Part shown: positions 52,283 through 63,510 of the stretch, one piece after another
Layout: every line of letters begins with the position of its first letter
How positions within the stretch are numbered: the stretch's first letter is position 1
DNA from: Paraburkholderia adhaesiva
GTDB lineage: Bacteria > Pseudomonadota > Gammaproteobacteria > Burkholderiales > Burkholderiaceae
Assembly: GCF_021390575.1 (NCBI RefSeq)
Contig: NZ_JAJEJQ010000001.1
Span: forward strand, 1,898,501 to 1,962,500
DNA length: 64,000 bases
Direction of reading: 5' to 3'
The notes under the pieces: generated by a model
What the model was told of the DNA's origin: nothing
Database searches by the model: none
What the model saw: the letters and a program-made list of their open reading frames with translations, nothing else
Position numbers and translations under genes: made by a program

Positions 52283-53857
52283 ATGAACTCCCCTTCCATG
52301 TCCCGGATAGCGCTATCCCGGCCAGCGTCGTGCCGGGCCGCCGTTGCCGCCGCGGTAACGGCACTGGCCCTTTCGGGATGCGCGAACTACTTCGGCATCC
52401 GGAGCGACAAGACCATCGCCCAGCCGCAGCAGTTCGAGACCTCGCAGAGCATTCCCACGCAGGGCGGCCAGTGGCCCACGCTCGAGTGGGCCAACCAGTT
52501 CGGCGACGCGCAGTTGCCGAAGCTGATCGACGAAGCGCTCGAAGGCAGCCCGACGATCGCGCAGGCGCAGGCTCGCATTGCCAAAGCGTCGTCCTACATC
52601 GAGTCGTCGCGGTCCGCGCTCTTCCCGAAGGTCAGCGCGAGCTACTCGTGGACCCGCGAGCTGTACTCGGCCAACGCCCTATTCCCGCCGCCCTACGGCG
52701 GCACATGGTATAGCGAGAACAATGTGCTCGCGAGCGCGTCCTGGGACCTGGACCTCTGGGGCAAGAACCGCCAGCGCCTCGCACAGGCGGTCTCCGCGCA
52801 GCGAGCCACGCTCGCCGACATGCAGCAGGCGCGCATCACGCTCGCCGCCTCGGTCGCGCGCACCTATAACCAGCTCGCGCAGCTTTACGCGCTGCGTGAC
52901 ATCGCGGTCAGCGAGATCGACAACCGCAAGACGATTGGCACGATCACGAACGGGCGCGTCGTGGCGGGCCTCGACACCAACGTCGAACGTCAGACCGCAA
53001 ACGGCAACATCGCAACGAGCCAGGCGAACCTCTCGCAGATTGACGGCCAGATCGAGTCGGTGCGCTACCAGCTCGGCGCGCTGCTCGGCAAGGGCCCGGA
53101 CCGCGGCCTGCAGATCGCGAAGCCGGTGCTGAACCCCGCGGCCAACCTCACGCTGCCCGACAACCTGCCCGCCGACCTCGTGTCGCGCCGCCCGGACATC
53201 GTCGCGGCGCGCTGGCAAATCGAAGCCGCGATGCACGACGTCAAGGAAGCCAAGGCCGAGTTCTATCCCGACGTGAACCTCGCTGCGGGCTTCGGTTTCG
53301 ATGCCTTCGGCTGGGGCAAATTCCTGACCTCGTCGAGCCGGCAGATTCAGTTCGGCCCGGCAATCCATCTGCCGATCTTCGACGCGGGCGCGCTGCGTGC
53401 GCAACTGCGAGGCCGTTACGCCGACTTCGATCTCGACGTGGCGAACTACAACCAGACGCTCATCGGCGCGTTCCAGGACGTCGCGACCCAGGTGTCGTCG
53501 ATCCGTTCGGCCGACAGGCAGCTCGTCGACGCACAGCGCGCGCTCGACGCCTCGACGAATGCGTTCCAGCTCGCCGTGATCCGCTACAAGGCGGGCCTCT
53601 CCGAGCAGCTCCAGGTCCTCAACGCCGACCAGAACCGCCTCGCCGCGGAACAGACCGTAGCGAACCTGAAGGCCCAGCGGCGCGACGACCAGATGGCGCT
53701 CATCAAGGCGCTCGGCGGCGGCTTCGACGCACAAGGCGCGGGCCTCGTACCGCCGACCGAAATCGGCAGCGAAGCGAAGGGGCCGAACGGTACGCCGTGG
53801 AGCGACACGAAGGTGCCCGCCCAGAGCGCAACGGCGTCAGCAACACCGTCGAACTGA
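52283..53857 (+). CDS. Outer-membrane efflux channel lipoprotein (OprM/NodT family)
   Basis: The 524-residue TolC-type channel has a lipoprotein signal ending LALSGC and two outer-membrane efflux repeats, each with long helical hairpins: around AQARIAKASSYIESSRSALF and again after DLVSRRPDIVAARWQIEAAM. SASWDLDLWGKNR is the conserved beta-strand signature. It joins EmrA and EmrB to span the envelope. ATG 52283 is used; an earlier ATG at 52193 overlaps the marR stop but puts the signal far inside. Confidence 0.92.
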   Translation: MNSPSMSRIALSRPASCRAAVAAAVTALALSGCANYFGIRSDKTIAQPQQFETSQSIPTQGGQWPTLEWANQFGDAQLPKLIDEALEGSPTIAQAQARIAKASSYIESSRSALFPKVSASYSWTRELYSANALFPPPYGGTWYSENNVLASASWDLDLWGKNRQRLAQAVSAQRATLADMQQARITLAASVARTYNQLAQLYALRDIAVSEIDNRKTIGTITNGRVVAGLDTNVERQTANGNIATSQANLSQIDGQIESVRYQLGALLGKGPDRGLQIAKPVLNPAANLTLPDNLPADLVSRRPDIVAARWQIEAAMHDVKEAKAEFYPDVNLAAGFGFDAFGWGKFLTSSSRQIQFGPAIHLPIFDAGALRAQLRGRYADFDLDVANYNQTLIGAFQDVATQVSSIRSADRQLVDAQRALDASTNAFQLAVIRYKAGLSEQLQVLNADQNRLAAEQTVANLKAQRRDDQMALIKALGGGFDAQGAGLVPPTEIGSEAKGPNGTPWSDTKVPAQSATASATPSN

Positions 53858-53934
53858 GACCGCACTCGCACGATTAATACAGCCTCGATCGAATCATCGA
53901 CCGAATAGCAAGAGAGAACCCGGAGATCATTTCC

Positions 53935-55188
53935 ATGAGCACCCCCCAGCAACCGGCAGCCAATCCGCAGCCAAGCGCAGGCAACGGCAAGCGCCGCCGC
54001 ATGATGACGATGCTGATCCTCGTCATCGCGATTGCAGCCATTGCCTACGGCCTCTATTACTTCCTCGTCGCACGCTTCTCGGAAAGCACCGACGATGCGT
54101 ACGTGAACGGCAACGTCGTGCAGATCACGCCGCAGGTGACCGGCACGGTCGTCGCTGTGAAGGCCGACGACACGCAGACCGTCAAGGCCGGCGACCCGCT
54201 CGTACTGCTCGACCCCGCTGACTCGCGCATCGCGCTGCAGCAGGCCGAAGCCAATCTCGCCCAGACCGTGCGCCAGGTGCGCGGCCTCTTCGCCGACGAC
54301 AGCCAGTACCAGGCCCAGGTCGCGGTGCGCCAGGCCGACCTCTCGCGCGCGCAGGACGACCTGCGCCGCCGCATGGCGGTCGCGCAGACGGGCGCCGTTT
54401 CGCAGGAAGAAATCTCGCACGCCCGAGACACCCAGCGGAGCGCCGAAGCCGCGCTCGAAGCCGCGCAGCACCAGCTCGACGCAAACCGCGCGCTGACCGC
54501 GAACACGACCATCTCCAACCATCCGAACGTGCTGGCCGCCGCCGCGAAGGTCCGCGACGCATACCTCGCCAACGCGCGTAATACGCTGCCCGCGCCGGTT
54601 ACGGGCTACGTCGCGAAGCGCTCGGTGCAGGTTGGACAGCGCGTCTCGCCGGGCACGCCGCTGATGTCGGTCGTGCCGCTGAACGCGCTGTGGGTCGACG
54701 CGAATTTCAAGGAAGTGCAGCTCAAGCACATGCGTGTCGGCCAGCCGGTCGAGATGAGGGCCGACGTGTACGGTTCGTCGGTGGTCTATCACGGCAATGT
54801 GGTGGGTTTCTCGGCGGGCACGGGCTCGGCCTTCTCGCTCCTGCCCGCGCAGAACGCGACGGGCAACTGGATCAAGGTCGTGCAACGCCTTCCGGTGCGC
54901 ATCTCGCTCGATCCGGCTGATCTCGAGAAGCACCCGCTGCGTATCGGCCTTTCGATGACGGTGGATGTCAACATCAAGGACGACACGGGCAGCCAGCTCG
55001 CCAACGCGCAAAACACCGTCTACGCGACGGATGTGTTCGACAAGTACGGCAAGGAAGCCGACGACACGATCGCTCGCATCATTGCGGAAAACGCCGGCAC
55101 CAATGCGTCCAGCTCGGGTAAAGGCGCGAATAAAAGCGCTGCCAAGGCGACGGCGTCGTCGGCCGGCCACGCAGCCAAAGTGATGTAA
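53935..55188 (+). CDS. emrA: Membrane-fusion protein of an EmrAB-type efflux pump
   Basis: The 417-residue HlyD-family adaptor has a short cytoplasmic N-terminus, one transmembrane helix at about 23-46, a lipoyl-like domain split around a helical hairpin (STDDAYVNGNVVQITPQVTG, then LPAPVTGYVAKRSVQVGQRV) and a beta-barrel domain (LWVDANFKEVQLKHMRVGQP). It links the inner-membrane EmrB to the outer-membrane channel. A Lys/Ala/Ser-rich tail follows. emrB starts 28 bases later. Confidence 0.94.
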   Translation: MSTPQQPAANPQPSAGNGKRRRMMTMLILVIAIAAIAYGLYYFLVARFSESTDDAYVNGNVVQITPQVTGTVVAVKADDTQTVKAGDPLVLLDPADSRIALQQAEANLAQTVRQVRGLFADDSQYQAQVAVRQADLSRAQDDLRRRMAVAQTGAVSQEEISHARDTQRSAEAALEAAQHQLDANRALTANTTISNHPNVLAAAAKVRDAYLANARNTLPAPVTGYVAKRSVQVGQRVSPGTPLMSVVPLNALWVDANFKEVQLKHMRVGQPVEMRADVYGSSVVYHGNVVGFSAGTGSAFSLLPAQNATGNWIKVVQRLPVRISLDPADLEKHPLRIGLSMTVDVNIKDDTGSQLANAQNTVYATDVFDKYGKEADDTIARIIAENAGTNASSSGKGANKSAAKATASSAGHAAKVM

Positions 55189-55216
55189 GCCGCACGAGCC
55201 CACAAGAAGCGAAGTA

Positions 55217-56782
55217 ATGGCAGACCAACAAAGCGCAGTCCATCCGCCGCTGCAAGGTGCGAAACTCGTGTTCGGCACCATTGCGGTGTCGCTCGCGGTG
55301 TTCATGAACGTGCTGGACACCTCGATCGCCAACGTGTCGATTCCGTCGATCTCGGGCGACCTCGGGGTGTCCTCCGATCAGGGCACCTGGGTCATCACGT
55401 CGTTCGCGGTCGCAAACGCGATCTCCGTGCCGCTCACCGGATGGCTCACCGACCGCATCGGCCAGGTGCGTCTCTTCATGGCGTCGATCATCCTGTTCGT
55501 GATCTCGTCATGGATGTGCGGGCTTGCGCCTACGCTGCCCTTCCTGCTCGCTTCGCGCGTACTTCAAGGCGCGGTGGCGGGCCCGATGATCCCGCTTTCG
55601 CAGACGCTCCTGCTCGCGAGCTATCCCCGCGCGAAGGCGCCGATGGCGCTCTCCATGTGGTCGATGACCACGCTCATCGCGCCCGTGATGGGGCCGATTC
55701 TCGGCGGCTGGATCTCCGACAACATCTCGTGGCCGTGGATCTTCTACGTGAACATCCCGGTCGGCATCGTAGCCGCCCTCGCCACGTGGTCGATCTTCCG
55801 CGACCGCGACTCGGTCATCAAGAAAGCGCCGATCGATGGTGTCGGCCTCGCCTTGCTGATCATCTGGGTTGGTTCGCTCCAGGTGATGCTCGACAAGGGC
55901 AAAGACCTCGACTGGTTCTCGTCGACGACGATCATCGCGCTCGCGCTGACCGCCGTTATCGCGTTCGCATTCTTCGTGGTGTGGGAGCTGACCGAGAAGC
56001 ACCCGGTCGTCGATCTCTCGCTCTTCGCGCGGCGCAACTTCACCGGCGGCACCATCGCGCTTTCGGTGGGCTACGGCCTCTACTTCGGCAATCTCGTGCT
56101 GCTGCCGCTGTGGCTGCAGACCGACATCGGCTACACCGCCACCGACGCAGGCCTCGTGATGGCGCCCGTCGGCGTCTTCGCGATCATGCTCTCGCCGATC
56201 ACGGGCCGCATCCTGCCGCGCACCGATCCGCGCTACATCGCTACAACGGCGTTCATCGTGTTCGCGCTCTGCTTCTGGCTGCGTTCGCGTTACACGACCG
56301 GCGTGGACACGTGGGCCCTCACCTTGCCGACGCTGATTCAGGGCATCGGCATGGCGGGCCTGTTTATTCCGCTTGTGTCGATCACGCTTTCAGGACTGCC
56401 GGGCAACCGCATTCCGGCCGCTTCGGGTCTTTCGAACTTCGTACGGATCATGTGCGGCGGCATCGGCACGTCGATCTTCGAAACGGCGTGGGATCACCGC
56501 ACGACGTTTCATCACGCGCGCCTCACCGAGCAGGCCACACCGACGAGCCCGATCTTCAACCAGTCGATGCAGCAGATGCAGAACGTGGCTGGCCTCGATC
56601 CGGCACAGGCACACGGGCTGTTCGACCGGATGCTGTCGCAGCAAGCCGCGCAGCTCGGCGTGAATGATCTGTTCTACATTTCGTCGGCCATCTTCATCGT
56701 GCTGATTGCGTTGATCTGGATTACGCGGCCCGAACGCGCGGGTAGCGCGGACGCGGGGGCAGCAGCGTCGGCGGCACACTGA
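55217..56782 (+). CDS. emrB: DHA2-family MFS drug:proton antiporter (EmrB type)
   Basis: The 521-residue transporter has 14 predicted membrane helices. VLDTSIANVSIPSISGDLG is the DHA2 motif D1 in the first helix, GWLTDRIGQVRLF is the MFS A motif, and APVMGPILGGWISDN is motif C of antiporters. With EmrA and the OprM-like channel it exports hydrophobic compounds or uncouplers. It is the last gene of the operon; the bidirectional terminator follows. Confidence 0.95.
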   Translation: MADQQSAVHPPLQGAKLVFGTIAVSLAVFMNVLDTSIANVSIPSISGDLGVSSDQGTWVITSFAVANAISVPLTGWLTDRIGQVRLFMASIILFVISSWMCGLAPTLPFLLASRVLQGAVAGPMIPLSQTLLLASYPRAKAPMALSMWSMTTLIAPVMGPILGGWISDNISWPWIFYVNIPVGIVAALATWSIFRDRDSVIKKAPIDGVGLALLIIWVGSLQVMLDKGKDLDWFSSTTIIALALTAVIAFAFFVVWELTEKHPVVDLSLFARRNFTGGTIALSVGYGLYFGNLVLLPLWLQTDIGYTATDAGLVMAPVGVFAIMLSPITGRILPRTDPRYIATTAFIVFALCFWLRSRYTTGVDTWALTLPTLIQGIGMAGLFIPLVSITLSGLPGNRIPAASGLSNFVRIMCGGIGTSIFETAWDHRTTFHHARLTEQATPTSPIFNQSMQQMQNVAGLDPAQAHGLFDRMLSQQAAQLGVNDLFYISSAIFIVLIALIWITRPERAGSADAGAAASAAH

Positions 56783-56827
56783 GTTGTTGATACGGCGGGC
56801 GCACGTCACAGCGCCCGTGCAAACTAA

Positions 56828-56860
56828 AACGGCACGCCCGGTTCACACCGGCGTGCCGTT
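56828..56860. terminator. Bidirectional terminator between emrB and truB
   Basis: AACGGCACGCCCGGT pairs with ACCGGCGTGCCGTT (one bulge, loop TCAC). CTCTTT follows on the plus strand and a TTTAGTTT run on the minus strand, so it can end both convergent operons. Confidence 0.8.
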
Positions 56861-56882
56861 CTCTTTGAGCCCCGCGATACGC

Positions 56883-57845
56883 CTACGCGGCAGCGCTCAC
56901 CACCAGCCGCTCGGGCGCGAGCACACCGTTCGCGGCCTTCGCGACGCCCAGCAACCGTGCGTCGGCGCCATAGACGCGCACGCGCTGCGCCTCGCCCCAC
57001 TGCGTCCGGTCCGCCACAAGCTCATTGAGCGGCAGGCGCTGACCGTGCATGAAACGGCGCGATGCCTCATCGTCGAGTGTCACGGCCGGAAACGTCGACA
57101 GCAACGCGTCGACCGGTTGCAGCCACACATCGCGAGTGGCGTCGTCGGCATCGGAAAGCGTATCGAGCGTCACCGCATGCTCGAGCGTCAACGCGCCCAC
57201 GCCCGTGCGTCGCAGCATCACGAGATGCGCACCGCAGCCGAGCGCCTCGCCGATATCCTCTGCGAGCGTGCGTACATACGTGCCCTTACTGCACGTCACA
57301 CGGAACGTCACGTCCGGAAGAGCACACGCGATCATGTCCAGCGCGAGGATCGTCACCTGACGCCCTTCACGCTCGACGACCTGTCCCGCGCGCGCGTATT
57401 CGTACAGCGGCTTGCCATCGCGCTTGAGCGCGGAATACATCGGCGGCACCTGCACGATATCGCCGACGAACTTCGTCATCGCGTTGCGCACGGCGGCTTC
57501 GTCGCATGTCACGTCGCGCGTCGCTACGGCTTCGCCTTCGGCATCACCGGTCGCCGTGCGAATGCCGAGGCGCATGGTCGCCTCGTAGGTCTTGTCGGCG
57601 TCGAGCAGATCCTGCGAGAACTTGGTCGCTTCGCCGAAGCAAAGCGGCAACAGCCCTGAAGCGAGCGGATCGAGCGTGCCGGTATGACCTGCCTTCTTCG
57701 CGCGATAGAGCCGCTTCGCGCGGATCAATGCGTCGTTGCTGGAAAGACCGATGGGTTTGTCGAGCAGAAGCACGCCGTCGAGCAGGCGACGCGGGACCTT
57801 CGGCCGGCCCGAGCCGGCTTGTGTGGGAGAAGAAGATGCTGTCAT
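56883..57845 (-). CDS. truB: tRNA pseudouridine(55) synthase
   Basis: The 320-residue enzyme makes pseudouridine 55 in the T-loop of tRNAs. LLLDKPIGLSSNDAL is the family start, GHTGTLDPLASGLLPLCFGEA contains the catalytic Asp59, and PPMYSALKRDGKPLYEYAR binds the T-arm. The C-terminal part has the PUA-like end. ATG 57845 is used; the longer frame adds 13 unrelated residues. It is the last gene of the rimP operon. Confidence 0.96.
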   Translation of the reverse strand: MTASSSPTQAGSGRPKVPRRLLDGVLLLDKPIGLSSNDALIRAKRLYRAKKAGHTGTLDPLASGLLPLCFGEATKFSQDLLDADKTYEATMRLGIRTATGDAEGEAVATRDVTCDEAAVRNAMTKFVGDIVQVPPMYSALKRDGKPLYEYARAGQVVEREGRQVTILALDMIACALPDVTFRVTCSKGTYVRTLAEDIGEALGCGAHLVMLRRTGVGALTLEHAVTLDTLSDADDATRDVWLQPVDALLSTFPAVTLDDEASRRFMHGQRLPLNELVADRTQWGEAQRVRVYGADARLLGVAKAANGVLAPERLVVSAAA

Positions 57846-57944
57846 GTCAGGCAGAACAAACGACCGGATGAATCGCCGGCACAAGAGCGCGCCGCCATCC
57901 GGCAGGCATCGCCCTCATGCGCACGCGTGCCCGGCCGGCCGCGC

Positions 57945-58313
57945 TTAGTCGTCCTTTGCGCGCGTCGAATTGGCTTCGTCGATGAGGCGCGACATTTCGA
58001 CGGCCCGCTCGACCGTCTTGTCGTAGTGGAAATGCAGCGTCGGCACGGTGTGAATGTGCAGACGCTTGAAGAGCAGGTTGTGCAGATGGCCCGCCGCGTG
58101 GTTCAGTGCATCCTGCGTGGCGTGCGGGTCCCCCGTGAGCGTCGTGAAGTAGACCTTCGCGTGCGCGTAGTCCGGCGTCAGTTCGACGCTCTGGATCGTG
58201 ACGAGCCCGATGCGCGGGTCCTTCACTTCGCGCGACACGAGTTCGGAAAGATCGCGCTGGATCTGGTCGGCGATCTGCACGTTGCGATTCGGAGAGGAAC
58301 GTTTTTTCGTCAT
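57945..58313 (-). CDS. rbfA: 30S ribosome-binding factor A
   Basis: The 122-residue KH-like protein assists late 30S maturation and cold adaptation. Family segments are [40 protein letters not shown] and [20 protein letters not shown]. It follows infB in the usual operon order, after two intercistronic hairpins, and precedes truB by 99 bases. Confidence 0.95.
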   Translation of the reverse strand: MTKKRSSPNRNVQIADQIQRDLSELVSREVKDPRIGLVTIQSVELTPDYAHAKVYFTTLTGDPHATQDALNHAAGHLHNLLFKRLHIHTVPTLHFHYDKTVERAVEMSRLIDEANSTRAKDD

Positions 58314-58346
58314 GATTTATCCGCCCAGCTTCGGCGGCCTTAAAAC

Positions 58347-58374
58347 CGGACGGCTTCGCAAACAAAGCCGTCCG
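58347..58374 (-). other. Intercistronic hairpin 1 between infB and rbfA
   Basis: CGGACGGCTT and AAGCCGTCCG form a perfect 10-bp stem with an eight-base loop. On the minus strand it is followed by TTTTAAGG, so it may attenuate or protect the 3-prime end of infB mRNA. Confidence 0.6.
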
Positions 58375-58385
58375 TACAAAAACAA

Positions 58386-58419
58386 ACGGGCGGGGCTGGC
58401 CAGCGCCCGCCCCGCCCGT
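58386..58419 (-). other. Intercistronic hairpin 2 between infB and rbfA
   Basis: ACGGGCGGGGC and GCCCCGCCCGT form a perfect 11-bp GC stem with a 12-base loop, followed on the minus strand by TTGTTTTTG. It lies 20 bases past the infB stop and looks like a partial terminator or processing site inside the operon. Confidence 0.65.
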
Positions 58420-58439
58420 CTAGCGTCGCGCCTCTCGCG

Positions 58440-61409
58440 TTACAGCGTACGCGCGACTTCCGTGATTTCGAACACCTCGAACTGATCGCCTTCGACGATG
58501 TCGTTGAAGTTCTTGATCGACATACCGCACTCGAAGCCCTGCTTGACTTCCTTGACGTCGTCCTTGAAGCGCTTGAGCGAGTCGAGTTCGCCGGTGTGGA
58601 TGACCACGTTGTTGCGCAGCACGCGCACCGACGACGAACGCTTGACGATACCGTCCGTGACCATACAACCGGCCACCGCGCCGACCTTCGGCACCTTGAA
58701 CACCGCGCGCACTTCGACCATACCGGTGACGATCTCGCGCTTTTCCGGCGCGAGCATGCCCGACATCGCAGCCTTCACCTCATCCACAGCGTCGTAGATG
58801 ATGTTGTAGTAGCGGATATCGACGCCATTCGCTTCGGCCAGCTTGCGTGCCTGAGCATCGGCACGCGTGTTGAAGCCGATGATGACCGCCTTCGAAGCCG
58901 TCGCCAGGTTGACGTCGTTTTCGCTGATGCCGCCAACCGCGCCGTGCACGATCTGCACGCGCACTTCGTCGGTCGAGAGCTTGAGCAGCGCGTGAACGAG
59001 TGCTTCCTGCGAGCCCTGCACGTCGGCCTTGACGATGAGCGGCAGGTACTGCACTTCGCCCTCGCCCATCTGTTCGAGCATGTTTTCGAGCTTCGCGGCC
59101 TGCTGCTTCGCGAGCTTGACGTCACGGAACTTGCCCTGGCGGAACAGCGCGATTTCGCGCGCCTTGCGCTCGTCGGGCAGCACGATGACTTCTTCGCCGG
59201 CTGCCGGCACTTCCGAGAGACCCTGAATTTCGACCGGGATCGACGGACCCGCCGACTTCGTCGGCTTGCCGGTTTCGTCGAGCATGGCACGCACGCGACC
59301 GTAAGCACTGCCGGCGAGGACGACGTCACCGCGATTGAGCGTACCCGACTGCACGAGCACCGTCGCGACCGGACCCTTACCCTTGTCAAGCTTCGCTTCG
59401 ATCACGAGGCCCTTCGCGGGTGCTTCGACCGGCGCCGTCAGTTCCAGCACTTCGGCCTGCAGCAGCACGTTTTCGAGCAGATCGTCGATGCCCGCGCCGG
59501 TCTTCGCCGACACCGGCACGAACGGCGAATCGCCACCGTACTCTTCCGGCACGACACCTTCCGTGACGAGTTCCTGCTTCACGCGCTCGAGATTCGCGTC
59601 AGGCTTGTCGATCTTGTTGATCGCGACGACGAGCGGCACGCCGCCTGCCTTCGCGTGGGCGATCGCTTCCTTCGTCTGCGGCATCACGCCGTCGTCGGCC
59701 GCAACCACGAGAATCACGATGTCGGTGGCCTTCGCGCCGCGTGCACGCATGGCCGTAAAGGCCTCGTGACCCGGCGTGTCGAGGAACGTGATGACGCCAC
59801 GCGGCGTTTCGACGTGGTAAGCGCCGATGTGCTGCGTAATGCCGCCCGCTTCGCCCGCGGCAACCTTCGCGCGACGGATGTAGTCGAGCAGCGAGGTCTT
59901 GCCGTGGTCGACGTGACCCATGACCGTCACGACCGGCGGACGCGGCAACTGCTCTGCGTCCGTCGCCGTTTCCTGGCCTTCGACCAGCAGCGCTTCCGGA
60001 TCGTCGAGCTTCGCGGCAACCGCACGGTGGCCGAGTTCCTCGACGATGATCATCGCCGTTTCCTGGTCGAGCATCTGGTTGATCGTGACCATCTGGCCCA
60101 TCTTCATCATCGCCTTGATGACTTCCGATGCCTTCACGGCCATCTTGTGCGCGAGGTCGGCCACCGTGATGGTTTCCGGCACGTGCACTTCACGCACGAT
60201 CGGCTCGGTCGGCGCCTGGAACGACGAACCGTTGTCCTGATGCTTGCCGCGGCCCTTCGGACCACCGCGCCAGCCACGGTCGACACCGCCCGAGGAATCG
60301 CCACGCGTCTTGATGCCACGACGCTTCGCGGCGTCGTCCTGCCAGCCGCCCTTGCCTGCGCCCGGCTTCTTGTTGCGGTCGCCCGCGCCGGCGCCCGGTG
60401 CGCCCGCGGCGGGCGCAGCAGTGGTCGTCGTAGCCGGCTTCTTCGCCGCACCGCCCGCTGCCGGACGTGCAGCACCTTCCGGACGCGCCGGCTTGTGCAG
60501 CGTGCCCTTCGCTTCGGCGGGCTTCGCCGGCTCAGCGGGCTTCGGCGGTTCGACCGGCTTGGCCTGCTGCGCCTTGCGAGGCGTATTCATCATTTCGCGG
60601 ATCGCGCGCGCTTCGGCCTCTGCGGCCGCACGGCGGCGGGAGATCTCTTCCTGCTCCAGACGCGCCTTTTCGGCGGCCTCGCGCGCAGCGGCCTCGGCCT
60701 TCTGAGCGGCTTCGCGCTGGGCAGCACGTTCGGCAGCAGCGCGCTGTTCGTCCTGTTGCTCCTGCTGGGCCTGCGATTCCTGCTTCGCCTGGGCCTCAGC
60801 CGCGGCGCTGCGTTGCGCCTCGACGGCCTGGGCAGCCAGTTCGCGGGCCGCCGTTTCGGCTACGGACTTCTTCTTCGCAGCCTCTTCCTCGGCGCGACGG
60901 CGCTCGGCCTCCGCGGCTACTTCGCGCGCGAGGCGCTCGGCCTCTTCACGGGCGAGAAGCTCCTGGCGCTCCTTGAGCTCCTGAGCCTGACGTTCGAGCA
61001 GCTCGGCCTCACGGCGAGCTTCCTCTTCACGGCGCTGCAGCTCCGCCTCTTCGGCGGCAGCGGCTGCGTCGGCTGCATGATTCGATGCCTCCGCCTGATC
61101 GGCGGATTCGTCACGGCGGACGAACGTGCGCTTCTTGCGCACCTCGACCTGAATGGTGCGAGCCTTACCCGTCGCGTCCGACTGCTTGATCTCCGACGTA
61201 TGCCGGCGCGTCAGCGTGATCTTGCGCTTGTCCGCGTCGGTCGAACCGTGCGACTTGCGCAAGTGGTCGAGCAGCCGCGCCTTGTCGGTTTCCGACAGGG
61301 CATCGTCCTCGCTCGCTTTCTGGACGCCCGCCGCCTGCAGCTGCTCGAGCAGCACGCCTGCAGGCATTTTCAGTTCCGCGGCAAATTGGGCTACGTTGTT
61401 ACTCGCCAT
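58440..61409 (-). CDS. infB: Translation initiation factor IF-2
   Basis: The 989-residue GTPase places initiator tRNA on the ribosome. The N-terminal IF2-N subdomain ([20 protein letters not shown]) is followed by a very long Ala/Glu/Arg-rich coiled coil (about 110-275) and a Pro/Lys/Gly linker. The G domain has [33 protein letters not shown] and NKIDKPDAN. The C-terminal domains end [24 protein letters not shown] lies just before ATG 61409. It follows nusA after 170 bases. Confidence 0.97.
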   Translation of the reverse strand: MASNNVAQFAAELKMPAGVLLEQLQAAGVQKASEDDALSETDKARLLDHLRKSHGSTDADKRKITLTRRHTSEIKQSDATGKARTIQVEVRKKRTFVRRDESADQAEASNHAADAAAAAEEAELQRREEEARREAELLERQAQELKERQELLAREEAERLAREVAAEAERRRAEEEAAKKKSVAETAARELAAQAVEAQRSAAAEAQAKQESQAQQEQQDEQRAAAERAAQREAAQKAEAAAREAAEKARLEQEEISRRRAAAEAEARAIREMMNTPRKAQQAKPVEPPKPAEPAKPAEAKGTLHKPARPEGAARPAAGGAAKKPATTTTAAPAAGAPGAGAGDRNKKPGAGKGGWQDDAAKRRGIKTRGDSSGGVDRGWRGGPKGRGKHQDNGSSFQAPTEPIVREVHVPETITVADLAHKMAVKASEVIKAMMKMGQMVTINQMLDQETAMIIVEELGHRAVAAKLDDPEALLVEGQETATDAEQLPRPPVVTVMGHVDHGKTSLLDYIRRAKVAAGEAGGITQHIGAYHVETPRGVITFLDTPGHEAFTAMRARGAKATDIVILVVAADDGVMPQTKEAIAHAKAGGVPLVVAINKIDKPDANLERVKQELVTEGVVPEEYGGDSPFVPVSAKTGAGIDDLLENVLLQAEVLELTAPVEAPAKGLVIEAKLDKGKGPVATVLVQSGTLNRGDVVLAGSAYGRVRAMLDETGKPTKSAGPSIPVEIQGLSEVPAAGEEVIVLPDERKAREIALFRQGKFRDVKLAKQQAAKLENMLEQMGEGEVQYLPLIVKADVQGSQEALVHALLKLSTDEVRVQIVHGAVGGISENDVNLATASKAVIIGFNTRADAQARKLAEANGVDIRYYNIIYDAVDEVKAAMSGMLAPEKREIVTGMVEVRAVFKVPKVGAVAGCMVTDGIVKRSSSVRVLRNNVVIHTGELDSLKRFKDDVKEVKQGFECGMSIKNFNDIVEGDQFEVFEITEVARTL

Positions 61410-61579
61410 TCATTCCTCTTAATGCAAGGAGCCATTCCTTGCGGTTGACATCGGTTCATGCGGCCCTCATGGTCCTGTCAGGTCCAGTGAGGTCCCGTGG
61501 GACCTGCACCAAAAACGGGACCGGCCGCGATCAGTTCAGTGGGTCATGGTCGTTTCCTGGTCGTTCTTCACTGGGTTCA

Positions 61580-63055
61580 TTACTGAAACCAGTGTTCACG
61601 CGCCTTCATGATCAACGCCTTCGCGGCGTCCTCTTCCATTCCCGTCATTTCGGTCAGCTCGTCCACGGCTAGCTCGGCGAGCTCGTCGCGGGTGTGAATC
61701 TCGTGCTGAGCCAGCTTCGCAAGCAGATCCTGGTCCATGCCGTCGAGGCTCTTGAGATCCAGCACGGCGCTCTCGACTTTCTCCTCGTTCGCGATGGCCT
61801 GGGTGAGCAGCGCGTCGCGCGCGCGATTGCGCAGCTCGTGCACGGTGTCCTCGTCGAACGCCTCGATCTCGAGCATTTCGTTGAGCGGCACGTAAGCGAT
61901 CTCTTCGAGGCTCGTGAAGCCTTCGTCGATCAGGATGTCGGCGACTTCTTCGTCGACGTCAAGACGCGCCATGAACAGGTCGCGCAACACGCTGCGCTCC
62001 TGGTTCTGCTTCTGCGCGCTTTCGTCCGGCGTCATGATATTGATTTGCCAGCCGGTCAGTTCGCTGGCAAGACGCACGTTCTGGCCGCTACGGCCGATGG
62101 CAACCGCCAGCTCGCCTTCGTCGACGACGACGTCCATCGAGTGCTTTTCCTCGTCGACGACGATCGACTGCACGGCAGCCGGCGCGAGCGCGCCAATCAC
62201 GAACTGGGCGGGGTCTTCCGACCATAGCACGATGTCGACGTTTTCGCCACCGAGCTCGTTCCTCACAGCCTGCACGCGCGAACCGCGGATGCCGACGCAG
62301 GTGCCGATCGGATCGATACGCTTGTCGTAAGCGACGACGCCGATCTTCGCGCGCACGCCCGGATCGCGCGCGGCCGCCTTGATCTCGAGGAGACCCTGCT
62401 CGATTTCCGGCACTTCCATTTCGAAAAGCTTCATCAGGAACTCGGGCGCGGTGCGCGAGAGTTCGATCTGCGGACCGCGTGCCGTGCGGTCAACCTTGCC
62501 GATCCAGGCGCGCACGCGGTCGCCCACGCGCAGGTTTTCCTTCGGAATCAGCTGGTCGCGGCGCAGCAGCGCTTCGACACGGCCCGACTCGACGATGAAA
62601 TTGCCCTTGTCCATGCGCTTGACCGTGCCGGTCATGATGCTTTCGCCGCGCTCGAGGAAATCGTTCAGGATCTGCTCGCGCTCGGCGTCGCGCACCTTCT
62701 GCAGGATGACCTGCTTGGCGGCCTGCGCACCAATACGGCCGAACTCGACCGACGGCACCGGCTGCTCGATGAATTCGTCGATCTGGATGTCGGGACTCTG
62801 CTCGCGCGCTTCGAACAGCAGAATTTCCTGATCCGGCTCCTGAAGACCTGCTTCGTCGGGCACGACGCGCCAGCGGCGGTACGTCTCGTGCTCGCCGCTT
62901 TCGCGATCGATATGCACGCGGATGTCCGCATCTTCGTCGAAGAGTTTCTTGGAGGCGGATGCGAGCGCCGCTTCAAGGGCGGCAAACACCACGTCCTTGT
63001 CGACATTCTTCTCGCGTGCCAGCGCGTCCACCAGCATCAACACTTCGCGACTCAT
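61580..63055 (-). CDS. nusA: Transcription termination/antitermination factor NusA
   Basis: This 491-residue RNA polymerase-binding factor modulates pausing, termination and antitermination. An N-terminal polymerase-binding domain (1-135) is followed by S1 ([20 protein letters not shown]), KH1 ([20 protein letters not shown]) and KH2 ([20 protein letters not shown]), then two acidic AR repeats at the C-terminus (about 360-491), the long proteobacterial form. Its ATG overlaps the rimP stop by four bases (ATGA). Confidence 0.97.
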   Translation of the reverse strand: MSREVLMLVDALAREKNVDKDVVFAALEAALASASKKLFDEDADIRVHIDRESGEHETYRRWRVVPDEAGLQEPDQEILLFEAREQSPDIQIDEFIEQPVPSVEFGRIGAQAAKQVILQKVRDAEREQILNDFLERGESIMTGTVKRMDKGNFIVESGRVEALLRRDQLIPKENLRVGDRVRAWIGKVDRTARGPQIELSRTAPEFLMKLFEMEVPEIEQGLLEIKAAARDPGVRAKIGVVAYDKRIDPIGTCVGIRGSRVQAVRNELGGENVDIVLWSEDPAQFVIGALAPAAVQSIVVDEEKHSMDVVVDEGELAVAIGRSGQNVRLASELTGWQINIMTPDESAQKQNQERSVLRDLFMARLDVDEEVADILIDEGFTSLEEIAYVPLNEMLEIEAFDEDTVHELRNRARDALLTQAIANEEKVESAVLDLKSLDGMDQDLLAKLAQHEIHTRDELAELAVDELTEMTGMEEDAAKALIMKAREHWFQ

Positions 63056-63510
63056 TGTTTGCGGCTCCTAAAGTCAACTTTGGGGATAAGGCGTGCTTTG
63101 TCGATGTCCGCGAGCGTGAAATCCAGCATCGCGGGACCTGCCTTCCCTTCGAATTCCAGACCGATGGTCTCGCCCTCGGGTGCATGCACGATGCCCCGGT
63201 ACGATTTCCGTCCGTCCAATGGCTTTTTCAACGTGATAACCGCCTCGCAGCCTGCGAAGCGTTCGAAGTCCGCCAGTTTCTTCAGCGGACGGTCGAGTCC
63301 CGGCGACGAAACTTCGAGTCGCTCGTAGTCGATGTTCTCGACCGTCAGAACGTGCTGCAGCTGACGCGTGACCTTCTCGCAGTCCTCGATCGCGATGCCG
63401 GCAGGCTGATCGATGTAGATGGTCAGCATGCCGCGCCCGGTGCGCTCGAGGTCAACCAGCTCGTAACCGAGTCCGGTGACCGTGGTTTCAATCAGTTCCG
63501 TCAGTTGCAC
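63052..63510 (-). CDS. rimP: Ribosome maturation factor RimP
   Basis: The 152-residue protein is needed for 30S subunit maturation. The family features are [20 protein letters not shown], the DCEKVTRQL segment, and the conserved [20 protein letters not shown] that ends the N-terminal domain before an SH3-like C-terminal domain. It is the first gene of rimP-nusA-infB-rbfA-truB, coupled to nusA. A promoter with a terminator-bearing leader lies about 280 bases upstream. Confidence 0.96.
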   Translation of the reverse strand: MQLTELIETTVTGLGYELVDLERTGRGMLTIYIDQPAGIAIEDCEKVTRQLQHVLTVENIDYERLEVSSPGLDRPLKKLADFERFAGCEAVITLKKPLDGRKSYRGIVHAPEGETIGLEFEGKAGPAMLDFTLADIDKARLIPKVDFRSRKQ

